Assembly: GCA_013205245.1 (NCBI GenBank)
Contig: JABMNH010000014.1
Coordinates: 1 to 64,000, forward strand
From: Flavobacteriales bacterium
GTDB taxonomy: Bacteria; Bacteroidota; Bacteroidia; Flavobacteriales; Flavobacteriaceae
Direction of reading: 5' to 3'
DNA: 64,000 nt
A program made the translations under genes and the position numbers. The notes below the pieces were generated by a model. The model did not search any database, had not been told where the DNA came from, and was given only the letters and a program-made list of their open reading frames with translations. Positions 10,153-20,157 of this stretch are shown piece after piece (the stretch's first letter is position 1; each line of letters opens with the position of its first letter).

Positions 10153-12246
10153 TTATAAATCTTGTGCTTGAATGGCGGTAATAATTACGGTATTTAGAAT
10201 ATCCTCAACGGTACAACCGCGACTCAAATCGTTTATGGGTTTGTTCAAACCTTGCAACATCGGCCCAATGGCCAAAGCACCCGTTTCGCGTTGTACAGCT
10301 TTATACGTGTTATTTCCAGTATTTAAATCAGGGAAAATAAGAACATTGGCTTGACCTGCCACTTTAGACTCTGGTAGTTTACTTAGACCAACACGTTTAT
10401 CCACAGCAGCATCGTATTGAATGGGGCCTTCAATTTCTAAATCAGGACGTAATTTTTTGACAATTTCTGTGGCTTCTCTTACTTTATCAACATCTTCGCC
10501 TTTACCACTTTTACCAGATGAATAGGATAACATCGCGATTTTTGGTTCGATACCAAAAGCTTTTGATGAAATGGCTGATGAAATGGCAATTTCGGCTAAC
10601 TGAACTGCATTTGGATTCGGATTAATGGCGCAATCGCCAAAAACTGAGACCCTATCGTCTAAACACATAAAAAATACAGATGAGACTACCGATACGCCAG
10701 GTTTGGTTTTGATAAATTGTAAAGCTGGACGAATGGTATGCTGTGTGGTATGTGCTGCGCCAGAAACCATGCCATCGGCATGACCTTTATAAACCATCAT
10801 TGTACCGAAATATGAGACATCTGTCATTAAATCCTCAGCTACAGCGTAATTAATACCTTTCTCTTTTCTTAAATTATAAAATGTATTGACATAGTCTTCG
10901 TAAAACTCAGACGCTACTGGATTTATAATTTCTAGCTGTTTTAATTTTAAATGAATCCCCTTTCTAATAAGTAAATTTTTTATTTTTTCTTTATCTCCCA
11001 AAAGGGTAATATCAACAATATCTAAGGCTTGTAAACGTGACACAGCATTTAAAACACGCTCGTCTAAACTCTCTGGCAATACAATACGTTTGCGATGCAG
11101 CTTGGCGCGTTGTTGTAAATTGTATTGAAACATTCTGGGTGTAATACCTTCGGGTGTAAAAGAAATAAGTCTTTTATTTAAAGCTTCTGTATCAACATAT
11201 TTTTCAAAAGCATTGATAGACGTTCTTATCTTAGCTTTATTTCCTGAATAAATTTGTGGTTTTATAGCACCTACTTTGGTAATTGCCGCAAAAGTACCAT
11301 CGGCTACAGAAACAATTGGCACAACAGACGATAAACCTTTTATCAATTTTAAAACTGATTTTTCTGGTATTAAATTACCTGTCAAAACAATGCCTGAGAT
11401 TTTAGGATAATTTGAAGATCTATTGGCTTGTAAAGTTGCCAGAAGTAAATCGGCACGATCGCCGGGCATTATCACAAAACAATTATCGGTTAAATGGGTT
11501 AAAAAATTACGCAATTGCATAGCGCCTGCTACAAAAGTGCTGGTTTGATTGTGAAGAAATTCTTCGCCGAATAAAACCTTAGCATCAAGACTCTCCACAA
11601 TTTCTTTAATAGTAGGATTTGCTAACAAAGAGATATTTGGAATAACATCAATTAAAACATCTTTATGAAGATTTTTCTTTAATCCGTTTTTAATAATATT
11701 CAAAAGGCGTTTATCAACTTTATTGGCAACCAAACCTAAAACTTCAACTTCTTTGTCTTTAAAAGAATCGTAAGCCATATGCAATGAGCCAATCAATTCT
11801 TCGGTAGATTTACCTTCGCCTTGACCTACAATTATGGCAGGAATTCCTAAATTTTTAGCAATTAATACATTGGCATCTAATTCAAAAGCATAATTATCTC
11901 CAGAAAAATCTGTGCCTTCAACTAAAACAAAATCGTTTTTTGCTTCAATGGCTTTATATTTTGTGATAATTGTATTTAAAATTTCATCAATTTTCCCTTC
12001 GTTTCGTAAAATTGTTACCTCGTTTCTAGTAAAAGCATAAGCTGATTTTGGGGTGATGTCTAAATTAAAATAGGAACGAATTGTATCAATATGATTGTCG
12101 GTTTTTTTGTTGTGAGAATCACCTATAATTGGTCTAAAATAACCCACCTTAGCACCTTTACCTAACAGCATTTGGAACAATCCCAAAGCTATAATCGATT
12201 TGCCACTACCAGGTTCTGTTGTGGCAATATAAACGGCTTTATTCAT
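10153..12246 (-). CDS. pta: Phosphate acetyltransferase (long form with N-terminal BioD-like/DRTGG domains)
   Basis: 697 aa; N-terminal TEPGSGKS, C-terminal PTA domain (RKRIVLPESLDERVL..., GLNKPINDLSRGCTVEDI). Adjacent to ackA. Confidence 0.97.
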   Translation of the reverse strand: MNKAVYIATTEPGSGKSIIALGLFQMLLGKGAKVGYFRPIIGDSHNKKTDNHIDTIRSYFNLDITPKSAYAFTRNEVTILRNEGKIDEILNTIITKYKAIEAKNDFVLVEGTDFSGDNYAFELDANVLIAKNLGIPAIIVGQGEGKSTEELIGSLHMAYDSFKDKEVEVLGLVANKVDKRLLNIIKNGLKKNLHKDVLIDVIPNISLLANPTIKEIVESLDAKVLFGEEFLHNQTSTFVAGAMQLRNFLTHLTDNCFVIMPGDRADLLLATLQANRSSNYPKISGIVLTGNLIPEKSVLKLIKGLSSVVPIVSVADGTFAAITKVGAIKPQIYSGNKAKIRTSINAFEKYVDTEALNKRLISFTPEGITPRMFQYNLQQRAKLHRKRIVLPESLDERVLNAVSRLQALDIVDITLLGDKEKIKNLLIRKGIHLKLKQLEIINPVASEFYEDYVNTFYNLRKEKGINYAVAEDLMTDVSYFGTMMVYKGHADGMVSGAAHTTQHTIRPALQFIKTKPGVSVVSSVFFMCLDDRVSVFGDCAINPNPNAVQLAEIAISSAISSKAFGIEPKIAMLSYSSGKSGKGEDVDKVREATEIVKKLRPDLEIEGPIQYDAAVDKRVGLSKLPESKVAGQANVLIFPDLNTGNNTYKAVQRETGALAIGPMLQGLNKPINDLSRGCTVEDILNTVIITAIQAQDL

Positions 12247-12263
12247 TACTTATTAATTTTATG

Positions 12264-12271
12264 CAAAGTTA
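12264..12271 (-). promoter_or_regulatory. Bacteroidetes-type -7 element (TAACTTTG) upstream of pta
   Basis: + strand CAAAGTTA, 18 bp upstream of the pta start codon. Confidence 0.55.
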
Positions 12272-12332
12272 CGTAATTAAAGACTTTCCATTCTTTTTAA
12301 CATGGTCTTTTTAATGTTAAATCAAGAATAAT

Positions 12333-12348
12333 TACGATATCGTTTTCG
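12333..12348. promoter_or_regulatory. Putative LacI-family-like operator in the pta/hutI divergent gap
   Basis: TACGATATCGTTTTCG; 15/16 identical to the site at 34036-34051 upstream of pfkA. Confidence 0.45.
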
Positions 12349-12390
12349 TTTTAAATGTATTTAAATATCTTTACAAATCAATCTTACAAA

Positions 12391-13629
12391 ATGGCCACTC
12401 TTATATATAACATTAAGGAATTATTACAAATTCGCACCAATGGCGAAACAAAAATTTGCGGTGCTGATATGCGCTATTTACCCAGTATTAATAACGCATA
12501 TCTTATAATTGAAGAAGGACTCATTGCCGATTTTGGCGCGATGGATGCAATGCCACAATCTGAATTTGACACTCAAATTGATGCCAGCGGAAAAATTGTT
12601 TTACCTGCTTGGTGCGATAGTCATACGCATCTGGTTTATGCAGGAAATCGTGAAGGAGAATTCGTTGACCGAATCAATGGGCTTTCTTACGAAGATATCG
12701 CCAAAAAAGGTGGGGGTATTTTAAATTCGGCTAAAAAATTACAAGATACTTCAGAAGATGAAATCTTTGAGCAATCTAAAATGCGGGTCGAAGAAATTAT
12801 GTCTTTAGGTACAGGAGCTGTCGAAATTAAATCGGGTTACGGATTAAATCCAGAAGCCGAATTAAAAATGTTGCGTGTTATTAAGCGTTTAAAAGAAACT
12901 TATCCCATCGCAATTAAAGCCACTTTTCTAGGGGCGCACGCCATTCCATTAAAGTACAAACAAAATCCCGATACTTATATTGATGAAATTATCAATGTCA
13001 TGCTTCCAAAAATAGCTGAAGAAAACTTAGCCAATTTTATCGATGTCTTTTGCGAAACGGGTTATTTTAATCCGGCGCAGACCGAACGTATCATTTTGGC
13101 AGGAGAAAAATTTGGTTTAAAAGCTAAAATCCATGTCAATCAATTTACAAGTATTGGTGGTGTTCAGATTGGTGTAAAACACAAGGCTTTATCGGTTGAT
13201 CATTTAGAAATAATGACCGATACCGATATGGCATCTTTAAAGGAAAGTGATACCATGCCTGTTGCGTTACCAGCTTGCTCCTACTTTTTGAGTATTCCAT
13301 ACACGCCTGCCCGAAAATTGATAGATGCTGGTTTGCCTTTGGCTTTGGCAACCGATTTTAACCCGGGTTCTACGCCAAGTGGCAATATGAATTTTGTAGT
13401 TTCTACCGCATGTATCAAAATGAAAATGACACCAGAAGAGGCCATAAATGCAGCTACTTTGAATGCCGCTTTCGCGATGAATTTAGAAAAAACACATGGC
13501 AGTATTACTATAGGTAAAAAGGCAAATATCATCCTCACAAAAAGAATTCCATCTTTAAATTTTATCCCTTATGCTTTTGGAAGCAACTTAATTGACACCG
13601 TTTTTATTAATGGAAAACCTATAAATTAA
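12391..13629 (+). CDS. hutI: Imidazolonepropionase
   Basis: CDSHTHLVYAGNRE, GTGAVEIKSGYGL, ATDFNPGSTPSGNM. Start moved from 12355 to MATLIYNI, because the upstream extension overlaps promoter-like sequence. Confidence 0.95.
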   Translation: MATLIYNIKELLQIRTNGETKICGADMRYLPSINNAYLIIEEGLIADFGAMDAMPQSEFDTQIDASGKIVLPAWCDSHTHLVYAGNREGEFVDRINGLSYEDIAKKGGGILNSAKKLQDTSEDEIFEQSKMRVEEIMSLGTGAVEIKSGYGLNPEAELKMLRVIKRLKETYPIAIKATFLGAHAIPLKYKQNPDTYIDEIINVMLPKIAEENLANFIDVFCETGYFNPAQTERIILAGEKFGLKAKIHVNQFTSIGGVQIGVKHKALSVDHLEIMTDTDMASLKESDTMPVALPACSYFLSIPYTPARKLIDAGLPLALATDFNPGSTPSGNMNFVVSTACIKMKMTPEEAINAATLNAAFAMNLEKTHGSITIGKKANIILTKRIPSLNFIPYAFGSNLIDTVFINGKPIN

Positions 13630-13630
13630 T

Positions 13631-14035
13631 TTACAGCAGTGCTCTTATTTTTGATTCCATCATGTAAACATCATCATCTTTAGTGAGCTTTTGAAGCACT
13701 TTTTTAGTTTTAGCATCTATTACGAGTACAAACCCCGTACGTCTTTGATTTGCTTTTAAAACAGCACCAATGCCAAGGCCATCACCCAACATATTAGCCT
13801 GATGCTTTGTTTGATTATTTGTGAAATCAAGTTTTACAAACAGCACATTACTACCGTCCATTTTGTTTTTTAAATCTTCAAAAACAGGTCCCATGGCACG
13901 GCAATTTCTACACCAATCGGCATGAAATTTTACGAGGAATAATTTTGGAGATTCAATGGTCGTTGATTTTTGAGAAAAGCCATCATTTGAAACTGTTAGC
14001 ATTAATACTATTATCAATAATTTTAAGTTTTTCAT
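13631..14035 (-). CDS. Secreted thioredoxin-family protein
   Basis: Signal peptide plus HADWCRNCRAMGPVFEDL (CxxC active site). Confidence 0.85.
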   Translation of the reverse strand: MKNLKLLIIVLMLTVSNDGFSQKSTTIESPKLFLVKFHADWCRNCRAMGPVFEDLKNKMDGSNVLFVKLDFTNNQTKHQANMLGDGLGIGAVLKANQRRTGFVLVIDAKTKKVLQKLTKDDDVYMMESKIRALL

Positions 14036-14161
14036 TTTTTATAATTTTTAAAGAACAATTTTGTAGTCGTGTAGTCTATAGAAAACTTTCAAAATATTCT
14101 AAGTTTATTATCATTAAAATGAATATTTACTTTTAAATTTGGACATCAAATTGATGATCTT

Positions 14162-15841
14162 ATGCAAAAACAACTCATAGAATGTGTGCCTAATATTAGT
14201 GAAGGCTGCGATTTAGAAAAGATAAATATTATAGCTCATAGTATTGAGCAAATTGAAGGTGTTAAACTCTTAGATATTGATCCCGGAAAAGCCACAAACA
14301 GAACAGTTATAACCTTTGTAGGAGAGCCTCAAAAAGTGATTGATGCCGCTTTTATTTTGATTAAAAAAGCAGCTGAACTTATTGATATGAGCAAACATCA
14401 TGGCGAACACCCGCGTTTTGGTGCAACTGATGTTTGCCCCTTAGTCCCTATTTCTGGTATTACAATAGAAGAAACTTCAAAATATGCAAAACTATTAGGC
14501 GAACGCGTGGGAATTGAGTTGGGTATCCCTGTGTATCTTTACGAAAATGCCGCCCAAGAAAGCAAACGTAAAAATTTAGCCAATTGCCGTTCTGGCGAAT
14601 ACGAAGGTCTTAAAGAAAAATTATCAAATCCCAATTGGAAACCAGATTTTGGTCCTTCAGAATTTAACAATTCTGTTGCTAAAACTGGCGCCACCGCCAT
14701 TTCTGCCCGTGATTTTTTAATTGCCTATAATGTTAATTTAAACACAACTTCTACACGTCGTGCCAATGCTGTTGCTTTTGACATTAGAGAAGCTGGCCGT
14801 GTGAAACTTGAGAATGGGAAAAAAGTTTTAGACCCTAATGGAGATCCCATCAGAATCCCCGGAAAACTTAAAGCTGTAAAAGGCATTGGCTGGTATATTG
14901 AAGAATATGGCATTGCTCAAATTTCGTACAATCTCACCAACATTAGCATCACTTCTATGCACAGGGCTTTTGACGAGAGTTGCAAAGCGGCACAAGAACG
15001 CGGTTTACGTGTTACAGGCTCAGAATTAATTGGCTTAATTCCGCTCAAAGCAATGCTTGATGCAGCCGATTTTTATCTTCTTAAACAAGAACGTTCTTTG
15101 GGGATTTGTGAAAGTGAAAAAATAAAAATTGCTGTTAAATCACTCGGTTTAGACGATTTAAAATCTTTTCATCCGAATGAAAAAATCATAGAATACGTTC
15201 TAAAAGGTAAGACCAATAATTTAATAGATATGAGTCTTACTGCTTTCGCGGATGAAACCGCAGGCGAATCTATGGCGCCCGGAGGTGGCTCAATTTCGGC
15301 TTATGTTGGCGCTTTAGGTGTATCGTTAGGTACAATGGTTGCCAATTTGTCGGCTCACAAACCGGGTTGGGATAACCGATGGTCAGAATTTTCTGATTGG
15401 GCTGTAAAAGGCCAATCTTATAAAGAAACTTTAATGGCTTTGGTAGACGAAGATACCCATGCCTTTAATAAAATTATAGACGCTTTTAGATTGCCAAAAT
15501 CGTCATTAGAAGAAAAATCCATCCACTCACAAGCGGTAGAATTAGCTACAAAATACGGCACTGAGATTCCGTTTAAAGTGATGGAAACTGCTTGCAATTC
15601 AATGGAAGTTATGTTAGCCATGGTAAAAGATGGTTTGCAAAACTCACTTTCTGACGCTGGTGTTGGGGCACTTTGTGCCAGAACGGCTGTAACTGGGGCT
15701 TATTTTAATGTGCGCATCAATGCAAAAGACATCAAAGACCGCACTTATGCAGAGGCTTTGTTAAAAAAAGCAGCAAGTGTTTATAAAGATGCTTTGCAAA
15801 AAGAAGCGGAAATTATTGCTTTTATTGATGCTAAAATATAA
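14162..15841 (+). CDS. ftcD: Bifunctional glutamate formimidoyltransferase / formimidotetrahydrofolate cyclodeaminase
   Basis: N-terminal ECVPNISEGCDLEKI, MSKHHGEHPRFGATDVCP; C-terminal cyclodeaminase MAPGGGSISAYVGALGVSLGTMVANLS; 559 aa covers both domains. Confidence 0.95.
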   Translation: MQKQLIECVPNISEGCDLEKINIIAHSIEQIEGVKLLDIDPGKATNRTVITFVGEPQKVIDAAFILIKKAAELIDMSKHHGEHPRFGATDVCPLVPISGITIEETSKYAKLLGERVGIELGIPVYLYENAAQESKRKNLANCRSGEYEGLKEKLSNPNWKPDFGPSEFNNSVAKTGATAISARDFLIAYNVNLNTTSTRRANAVAFDIREAGRVKLENGKKVLDPNGDPIRIPGKLKAVKGIGWYIEEYGIAQISYNLTNISITSMHRAFDESCKAAQERGLRVTGSELIGLIPLKAMLDAADFYLLKQERSLGICESEKIKIAVKSLGLDDLKSFHPNEKIIEYVLKGKTNNLIDMSLTAFADETAGESMAPGGGSISAYVGALGVSLGTMVANLSAHKPGWDNRWSEFSDWAVKGQSYKETLMALVDEDTHAFNKIIDAFRLPKSSLEEKSIHSQAVELATKYGTEIPFKVMETACNSMEVMLAMVKDGLQNSLSDAGVGALCARTAVTGAYFNVRINAKDIKDRTYAEALLKKAASVYKDALQKEAEIIAFIDAKI

Positions 15842-15869
15842 GAAATAGCTTCTTGTTTTTGGATGACAA

Positions 15870-16070
15870 TCGCTTTGTCATTCTGAAAGTAGCAAAGCGT
15901 AGTGAAGAATCTCTAGTTTTATTTATTAGAGACTCATCATCTCCTTAAAAAAGGTTTGTCGGAACGACTTTGATAAAAACCCTTCGACTCCGCTCAGGGT
16001 GACATTTGGAAAGTTTGCCACGTCACTCATTTTTCTCCCGAAGTGTCGGGACTGTCTGAATGACAAAACG
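15870..16070. repeat. Palindromic intergenic repeat cluster (same family as 7911-8395)
   Basis: TTGTCATTCTGA (about 15875) is inverted against TCTGAATGACAA (about 16054); CCTTCGACTCCGCTCAGGGTGACATT; CCCGAAGTGTCGGG hairpin. Confidence 0.65.
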
Positions 16071-16484
16071 TTATGAAAACGAAGCAATAGCCAAATCATA
16101 ACTTTGCAAACCAAAACCGGCAATAACACCTTTGGCATTTGGCGCTATAAAAGATTGATGTCTAAATTCTTCGCGTGCATGAACATTCGAAATATGGACT
16201 TCAATAACAGGTGTTTCTATAGCTTTAACAGCATCGCCTAAACCCACAGAAGTATGTGTGTAAGCCGCAGCGTTAAAAATAATACCATCGTAAGTAAAAC
16301 CAACTTCGTGTAATTTATCAATAAGCGCTCCTTCAATATTAGATTGATAGTAGCTCAATTCGTGTTGCGGAAAATTCTTTTGCAAGATTTTAAAATAATC
16401 TTCAAAAGAAGCCGTGCCGTATATTTTAGGCTCACGCTTACCAAGTAAGTTTAAATTAGGCCCATTAATTATTATCAGTTTCAT
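16071..16484 (-). CDS. aroQ: Type II 3-dehydroquinate dehydratase
   Basis: IINGPNLNLLGKREPKIYG, NAAAYTHTSVGLGDAV, EVHISNVHAREEFRHQS. Confidence 0.96.
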   Translation of the reverse strand: MKLIIINGPNLNLLGKREPKIYGTASFEDYFKILQKNFPQHELSYYQSNIEGALIDKLHEVGFTYDGIIFNAAAYTHTSVGLGDAVKAIETPVIEVHISNVHAREEFRHQSFIAPNAKGVIAGFGLQSYDLAIASFS

Positions 16485-16514
16485 TTTGTAAATATATTAC
16501 TTTATTTTTACAGA

Positions 16515-17411
16515 ATGAAATGGCAAGACGCTTTACACGATTATCAATTATATCTTAAAATAGAGCGTGGCTTGGCGCAAAATTCTAGTGACAGTTATGC
16601 CAGAGATGTTAAGAAACTTATTCTTTTTTTGGAAGATAATGATATGGCTTTATCGCCGCTTCAAATTAACGAAGATCATATCCAGCAATTTATTTATCAC
16701 AGTGCTAAATTGATAAATGCACGTTCGCAAGCACGCCTTATTTCGGGATTGCGTAATTTTTTTGATTACTTAGTTTTCGAAAATTACCGAGAAAGCAATC
16801 CCACACAACTCATTGAATCGCCTAAAATTGGTCGGAAATTACCCGATACTTTATCTACACAAGAAATAGATCTCATTATATTTCAGATTGATTTAAGCAC
16901 ACCCGAAGGTGAACGCAACCGCGCACTTTTAGAAACATTGTACAGCTGTGGACTTAGGGTAACCGAATTAATTACCCTTAAAATCTCTGATTTGTTTTTT
17001 GACGAAGGTTTTATCCGTGTTTTGGGTAAAGGCAACAAGCAACGTTTTGTGCCTATAAATTCTAGAAATCAAGTTTATATTACGACTTACATAAATCAGA
17101 TTAGAAATCATATCGACATCAAAAAAGGATTTGAGGACACTGTTTTTTTAAATCGCCGCGGGCAACAGCTTTCGCGCAATATGATTTTTATGATTCTTAA
17201 AAAACTGACTGAGTTGGCGGGTATTAAAAAACGTATAAGTCCGCATACGTTTAGACATTCTTTCGCCACGCATTTACTTGAAAATGGTGCCGATTTACGT
17301 GCCATTCAACAAATGCTAGGACATGAAAGCATCACAACTACCGAAATTTATATGCATGTAGATAAAAGCCATTTAAGAAAAGTGGTTGATCGGTTTCATC
17401 CTAGAAAATAG
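16515..17411 (+). CDS. xerD: Tyrosine recombinase XerC/XerD
   Basis: LYSCGLRVTELITLK, HTFRHSFATHLLENGADLRAIQQMLGHESITTTEIYMHV (R..HxxR..H..Y catalytic set). Confidence 0.92.
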   Translation: MKWQDALHDYQLYLKIERGLAQNSSDSYARDVKKLILFLEDNDMALSPLQINEDHIQQFIYHSAKLINARSQARLISGLRNFFDYLVFENYRESNPTQLIESPKIGRKLPDTLSTQEIDLIIFQIDLSTPEGERNRALLETLYSCGLRVTELITLKISDLFFDEGFIRVLGKGNKQRFVPINSRNQVYITTYINQIRNHIDIKKGFEDTVFLNRRGQQLSRNMIFMILKKLTELAGIKKRISPHTFRHSFATHLLENGADLRAIQQMLGHESITTTEIYMHVDKSHLRKVVDRFHPRK

Positions 17412-17424
17412 TGTCATTTATTTG

Positions 17425-17628
17425 TCAATCTGAGCGCCTACCTTCCGGTAGGCAGGAAGTCGAAGATTTTGTATGTTTATTAAACAATGCGTTTCGACTA
17501 CGCTCAACGTGACATTTCTTAATCACAAAAAAACTCAAACGATATAACGCTTGAGTTTTGAAATTTTAAAAGTATCTCTTTATTGAGATTACTTCGTCGC
17601 TTTGCTTCTCGTAATGACGAACAATAGA
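17425..17628. repeat. Palindromic intergenic repeat cluster and terminator-like hairpins (same family as 7911-8395)
   Basis: GCCTACCTTCCGGTAGGC hairpin (17437-17454), TTTCGACTACGCTCAACGTGACATTT (17491-17516), hairpin AAAACTCAAACGATATAACGCTTGAGTTTT, inverted GAGATTACTTCGTCGCTTTGCTTCTCGTAATGAC. Confidence 0.65.
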
Positions 17629-19197
17629 TTATCTGGCAATATTTACAGCGCGGGTTTCTCTAATAACGGTTACCCTAACTTGACCCGGATAAGTCATGTC
17701 ATTTTGAATTTTCTGAGAGATGTTAAATGATAATTCGGCGGCTTTGGTATCGTCCACTTTTTCGCTTTCAACAATCACACGCAATTCTCTACCTGCCTGA
17801 ATGGCATAAGCTTTTTGCACGCCACCAAAACTAAAGGCAACCTCTTCTAAATCTTTTAACCGTTGAATATATGAGTCTAGTACTTGACGTCTTGCGCCAG
17901 GTCTTGCGCCCGAAATGGCATCGCAAACTTGAACAATTGGTGCGTATAAAGACTTCATTTCTATTTCGTCATGATGGGCGCCAATGGCATTAATAACATC
18001 TGGTTTTTCGCCATATTTTTCAGCCCATTGCATACCTAAAATGGCATGTGGCAATTCGCTTTCTGTATCGGGTACTTTTCCAATATCATGCAACAATCCA
18101 GCGCGTTTAGCGACCTTAGGATTTAAGCCCAATTCGGCAGCCATTAAGGCACAAAGATTAGCCACTTCGCGTGAGTGTTGCAACAAATTTTGACCGTAAG
18201 ACGAGCGGTATTTCATGCGCCCAACGACTTTAATTAATTCGGGATGCAAGCCGTGAATACCTAAATCTATAACCGTACGTTTACCAACTTCTATAATTTC
18301 GTTTGTAATTTCTTTTTCGGTTTTTTCAACTACTTCTTCAATTCTGGCAGGGTGAATACGCCCATCGGTAACCAACTTATGTAAAGACAATCGTGCAATC
18401 TCACGTCTGATAGGATCAAAACAAGATAAAATAATAGCTTCTGGCGTATCATCTACAATAATTTCAACACCTGTAGCAGCCTCAATAGCACGAATATTAC
18501 GCCCTTCTCTACCAATGATACGTCCTTTCACATCATCAGACTCAAGGTTAAAAACACTTACACAATTCTCTATAGATTGTTCTACACCTACACGCTGAAT
18601 GGTGTTTAAAATTATTTTTTTAGCATCTTGTTGCGCTGTAAATTTAGCTTCTTCAAGCGTTTCTTGAATAAACACCATAGCATCTGCTTTGGCTTCTTCT
18701 TTTAAAGATTCATTAAGTTCTTTTTTGGCATCTTCGGCAGAAAGACCAGAAATAACCTCTAACTGTTCTACTTGTCTTCTGTGTAGTTTATCTACTTCGG
18801 TATTTTTTTTCTCGAAATATTCAACTTTTTTAGCATAGTCTTCAATCTTTTCTTCGATTTCAAGATTTACTTTTTTGCTCTTATCTAACTGTTGTGAAAT
18901 TTGAGATTCTTTGTCTCTCACACGCTTTTCTGCTTCAGAAATCTTTTGATCACGCGATAAAATTAATTTTTCATGCTCGCTTTTAAGTTCTAAAAAACGC
19001 TCTTTAGCCTGAAGCATCTTATCTTTTTTAAGAGCTTCAGCATTAAAATTAGCTTCTTTTAATATTGATGTAGCTTGTTTTTTGGCTTGTTTTAAAAACT
19101 TAGAAGCCGATTTTCTTTCTACTATTTTTGCAATTACATATCCTATTGCTAATCCTATTGCGACCCCAATTAAAATGGGTAATGTCATTTGTTCCAT
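17629..19197 (-). CDS. rny: Ribonuclease Y
   Basis: N-terminal TM segment, long coiled coil, KH domain ([18 protein letters not shown]), HD domain ([11 protein letters not shown]). Confidence 0.97.
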   Translation of the reverse strand: MEQMTLPILIGVAIGLAIGYVIAKIVERKSASKFLKQAKKQATSILKEANFNAEALKKDKMLQAKERFLELKSEHEKLILSRDQKISEAEKRVRDKESQISQQLDKSKKVNLEIEEKIEDYAKKVEYFEKKNTEVDKLHRRQVEQLEVISGLSAEDAKKELNESLKEEAKADAMVFIQETLEEAKFTAQQDAKKIILNTIQRVGVEQSIENCVSVFNLESDDVKGRIIGREGRNIRAIEAATGVEIIVDDTPEAIILSCFDPIRREIARLSLHKLVTDGRIHPARIEEVVEKTEKEITNEIIEVGKRTVIDLGIHGLHPELIKVVGRMKYRSSYGQNLLQHSREVANLCALMAAELGLNPKVAKRAGLLHDIGKVPDTESELPHAILGMQWAEKYGEKPDVINAIGAHHDEIEMKSLYAPIVQVCDAISGARPGARRQVLDSYIQRLKDLEEVAFSFGGVQKAYAIQAGRELRVIVESEKVDDTKAAELSFNISQKIQNDMTYPGQVRVTVIRETRAVNIAR

Positions 19198-19216
19198 AGT
19201 GTTATATATATAAAAA

Positions 19217-19370
19217 GCCTACATTAGTTGGTTTATAAACTCCGATTAAACAGGATTAGAACTAACAAGTTGATCGAGTATCTAGTCAAGCTAGCGCGCT
19301 CTTACAAACTTAGACTCATTCTTTTTAAATGAATAGTGTTGAGTTTACCAAACAATTTACTAATGTAGGC
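19217..19370 (-). ncRNA. ssrS: Probable 6S RNA (6S-Flavo type)
   Basis: Perfect 12-bp closing stem GCCTACATTAGT (19217-19228) / ACTAATGTAGGC (19359-19370), inner TAAACTC/GAGTTTA pairing, central unpaired regions, apical hairpin around CTAGTCAAGCTAG. On the - strand the stem is followed by TTTTTATATAT. Located between zapA and rny. Confidence 0.68.
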
Positions 19371-19396
19371 AGTATTGTAAATTTATTTTAAAGAAC

Positions 19397-19687
19397 TTAT
19401 TTTAAATGGGCGTCTAACAAAGCATGTAATTTATCAAGCTTATTTTCGGCATCCATTATTTCCTTTTCATTATAAAGGTTTTTTACTTCTAACTTAGATG
19501 CAAATTGCAAAGCACTCATGGCTAAAACATCTTGCTTATCTTTTACAGCGTAATTTTGCTCAAATTTTTTAATCAGCTCATTTATCTTTTTAACCGCTAT
19601 CCTAATACCCTCTTCTTCTTCTGTCTTTACTGTTAACGGATAAATCCTATCGGCAATACTAACTTTTATTTTAAGCATTTCCTTCAT
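19397..19687 (-). CDS. zapA: Cell division protein ZapA
   Basis: MKEMLKIKVSIADRIYPLTVKTEEEEGIRIAVKKINELIKKFEQNY typical of ZapA; start moved from 19717. Confidence 0.85.
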   Translation of the reverse strand: MKEMLKIKVSIADRIYPLTVKTEEEEGIRIAVKKINELIKKFEQNYAVKDKQDVLAMSALQFASKLEVKNLYNEKEIMDAENKLDKLHALLDAHLK

Positions 19688-19692
19688 TATTC

Positions 19693-19986
19693 TTATGCGT
19701 TGATAAGTTCTACACACCTATCAATATCACGAATAAGTGAATTAATTTTTTGTTTTGTTTTAAGTCTATCGTCTTTGCTGCCTCCTATGGTGTTTGCAAT
19801 TTTTAGGGCTTGAAATTTTTCTTCTAAATCAATATATTTTTGATTCTGATAAGATAATTCCTCAAGCAAACGCTTGTTTTCTTCGTTAAGATTGGTGTTG
19901 TTTTCTTGTAATTTTTGGTGTATTTTTAACAAGCTCAACAACTTACCTTCCAACAAATCAATCGTTTTCAAAAATCCTTCCATCAA
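19693..19986 (-). CDS. Coiled-coil hypothetical protein encoded with zapA (possible division-associated factor)
   Basis: 97 aa, predominantly heptad-like coiled coil; a few bp upstream of zapA on the same strand. Confidence 0.65.
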   Translation of the reverse strand: MMEGFLKTIDLLEGKLLSLLKIHQKLQENNTNLNEENKRLLEELSYQNQKYIDLEEKFQALKIANTIGGSKDDRLKTKQKINSLIRDIDRCVELINA

Positions 19987-20157
19987 TTCAAAGACTGTAA
20001 ACTTATTCTTACAAATCTAGCAACTGTTTTACACTTTAACAAGGTATTTGATATCTATTTTTTGAATTAGCTAATTTTTTAGAAATAAAGCTTCTAAACA
20101 TCCTAATTATTTCTATTTTTACTTTGATTAATGATTTAATATTTCATTTTAAACTTA

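Noticed and set aside
16515-17411. Tyrosine recombinase as evidence of an integrative element
   Set aside because: Sequence looks like housekeeping XerC/XerD; no attachment repeats, tRNA or cargo genes nearby.
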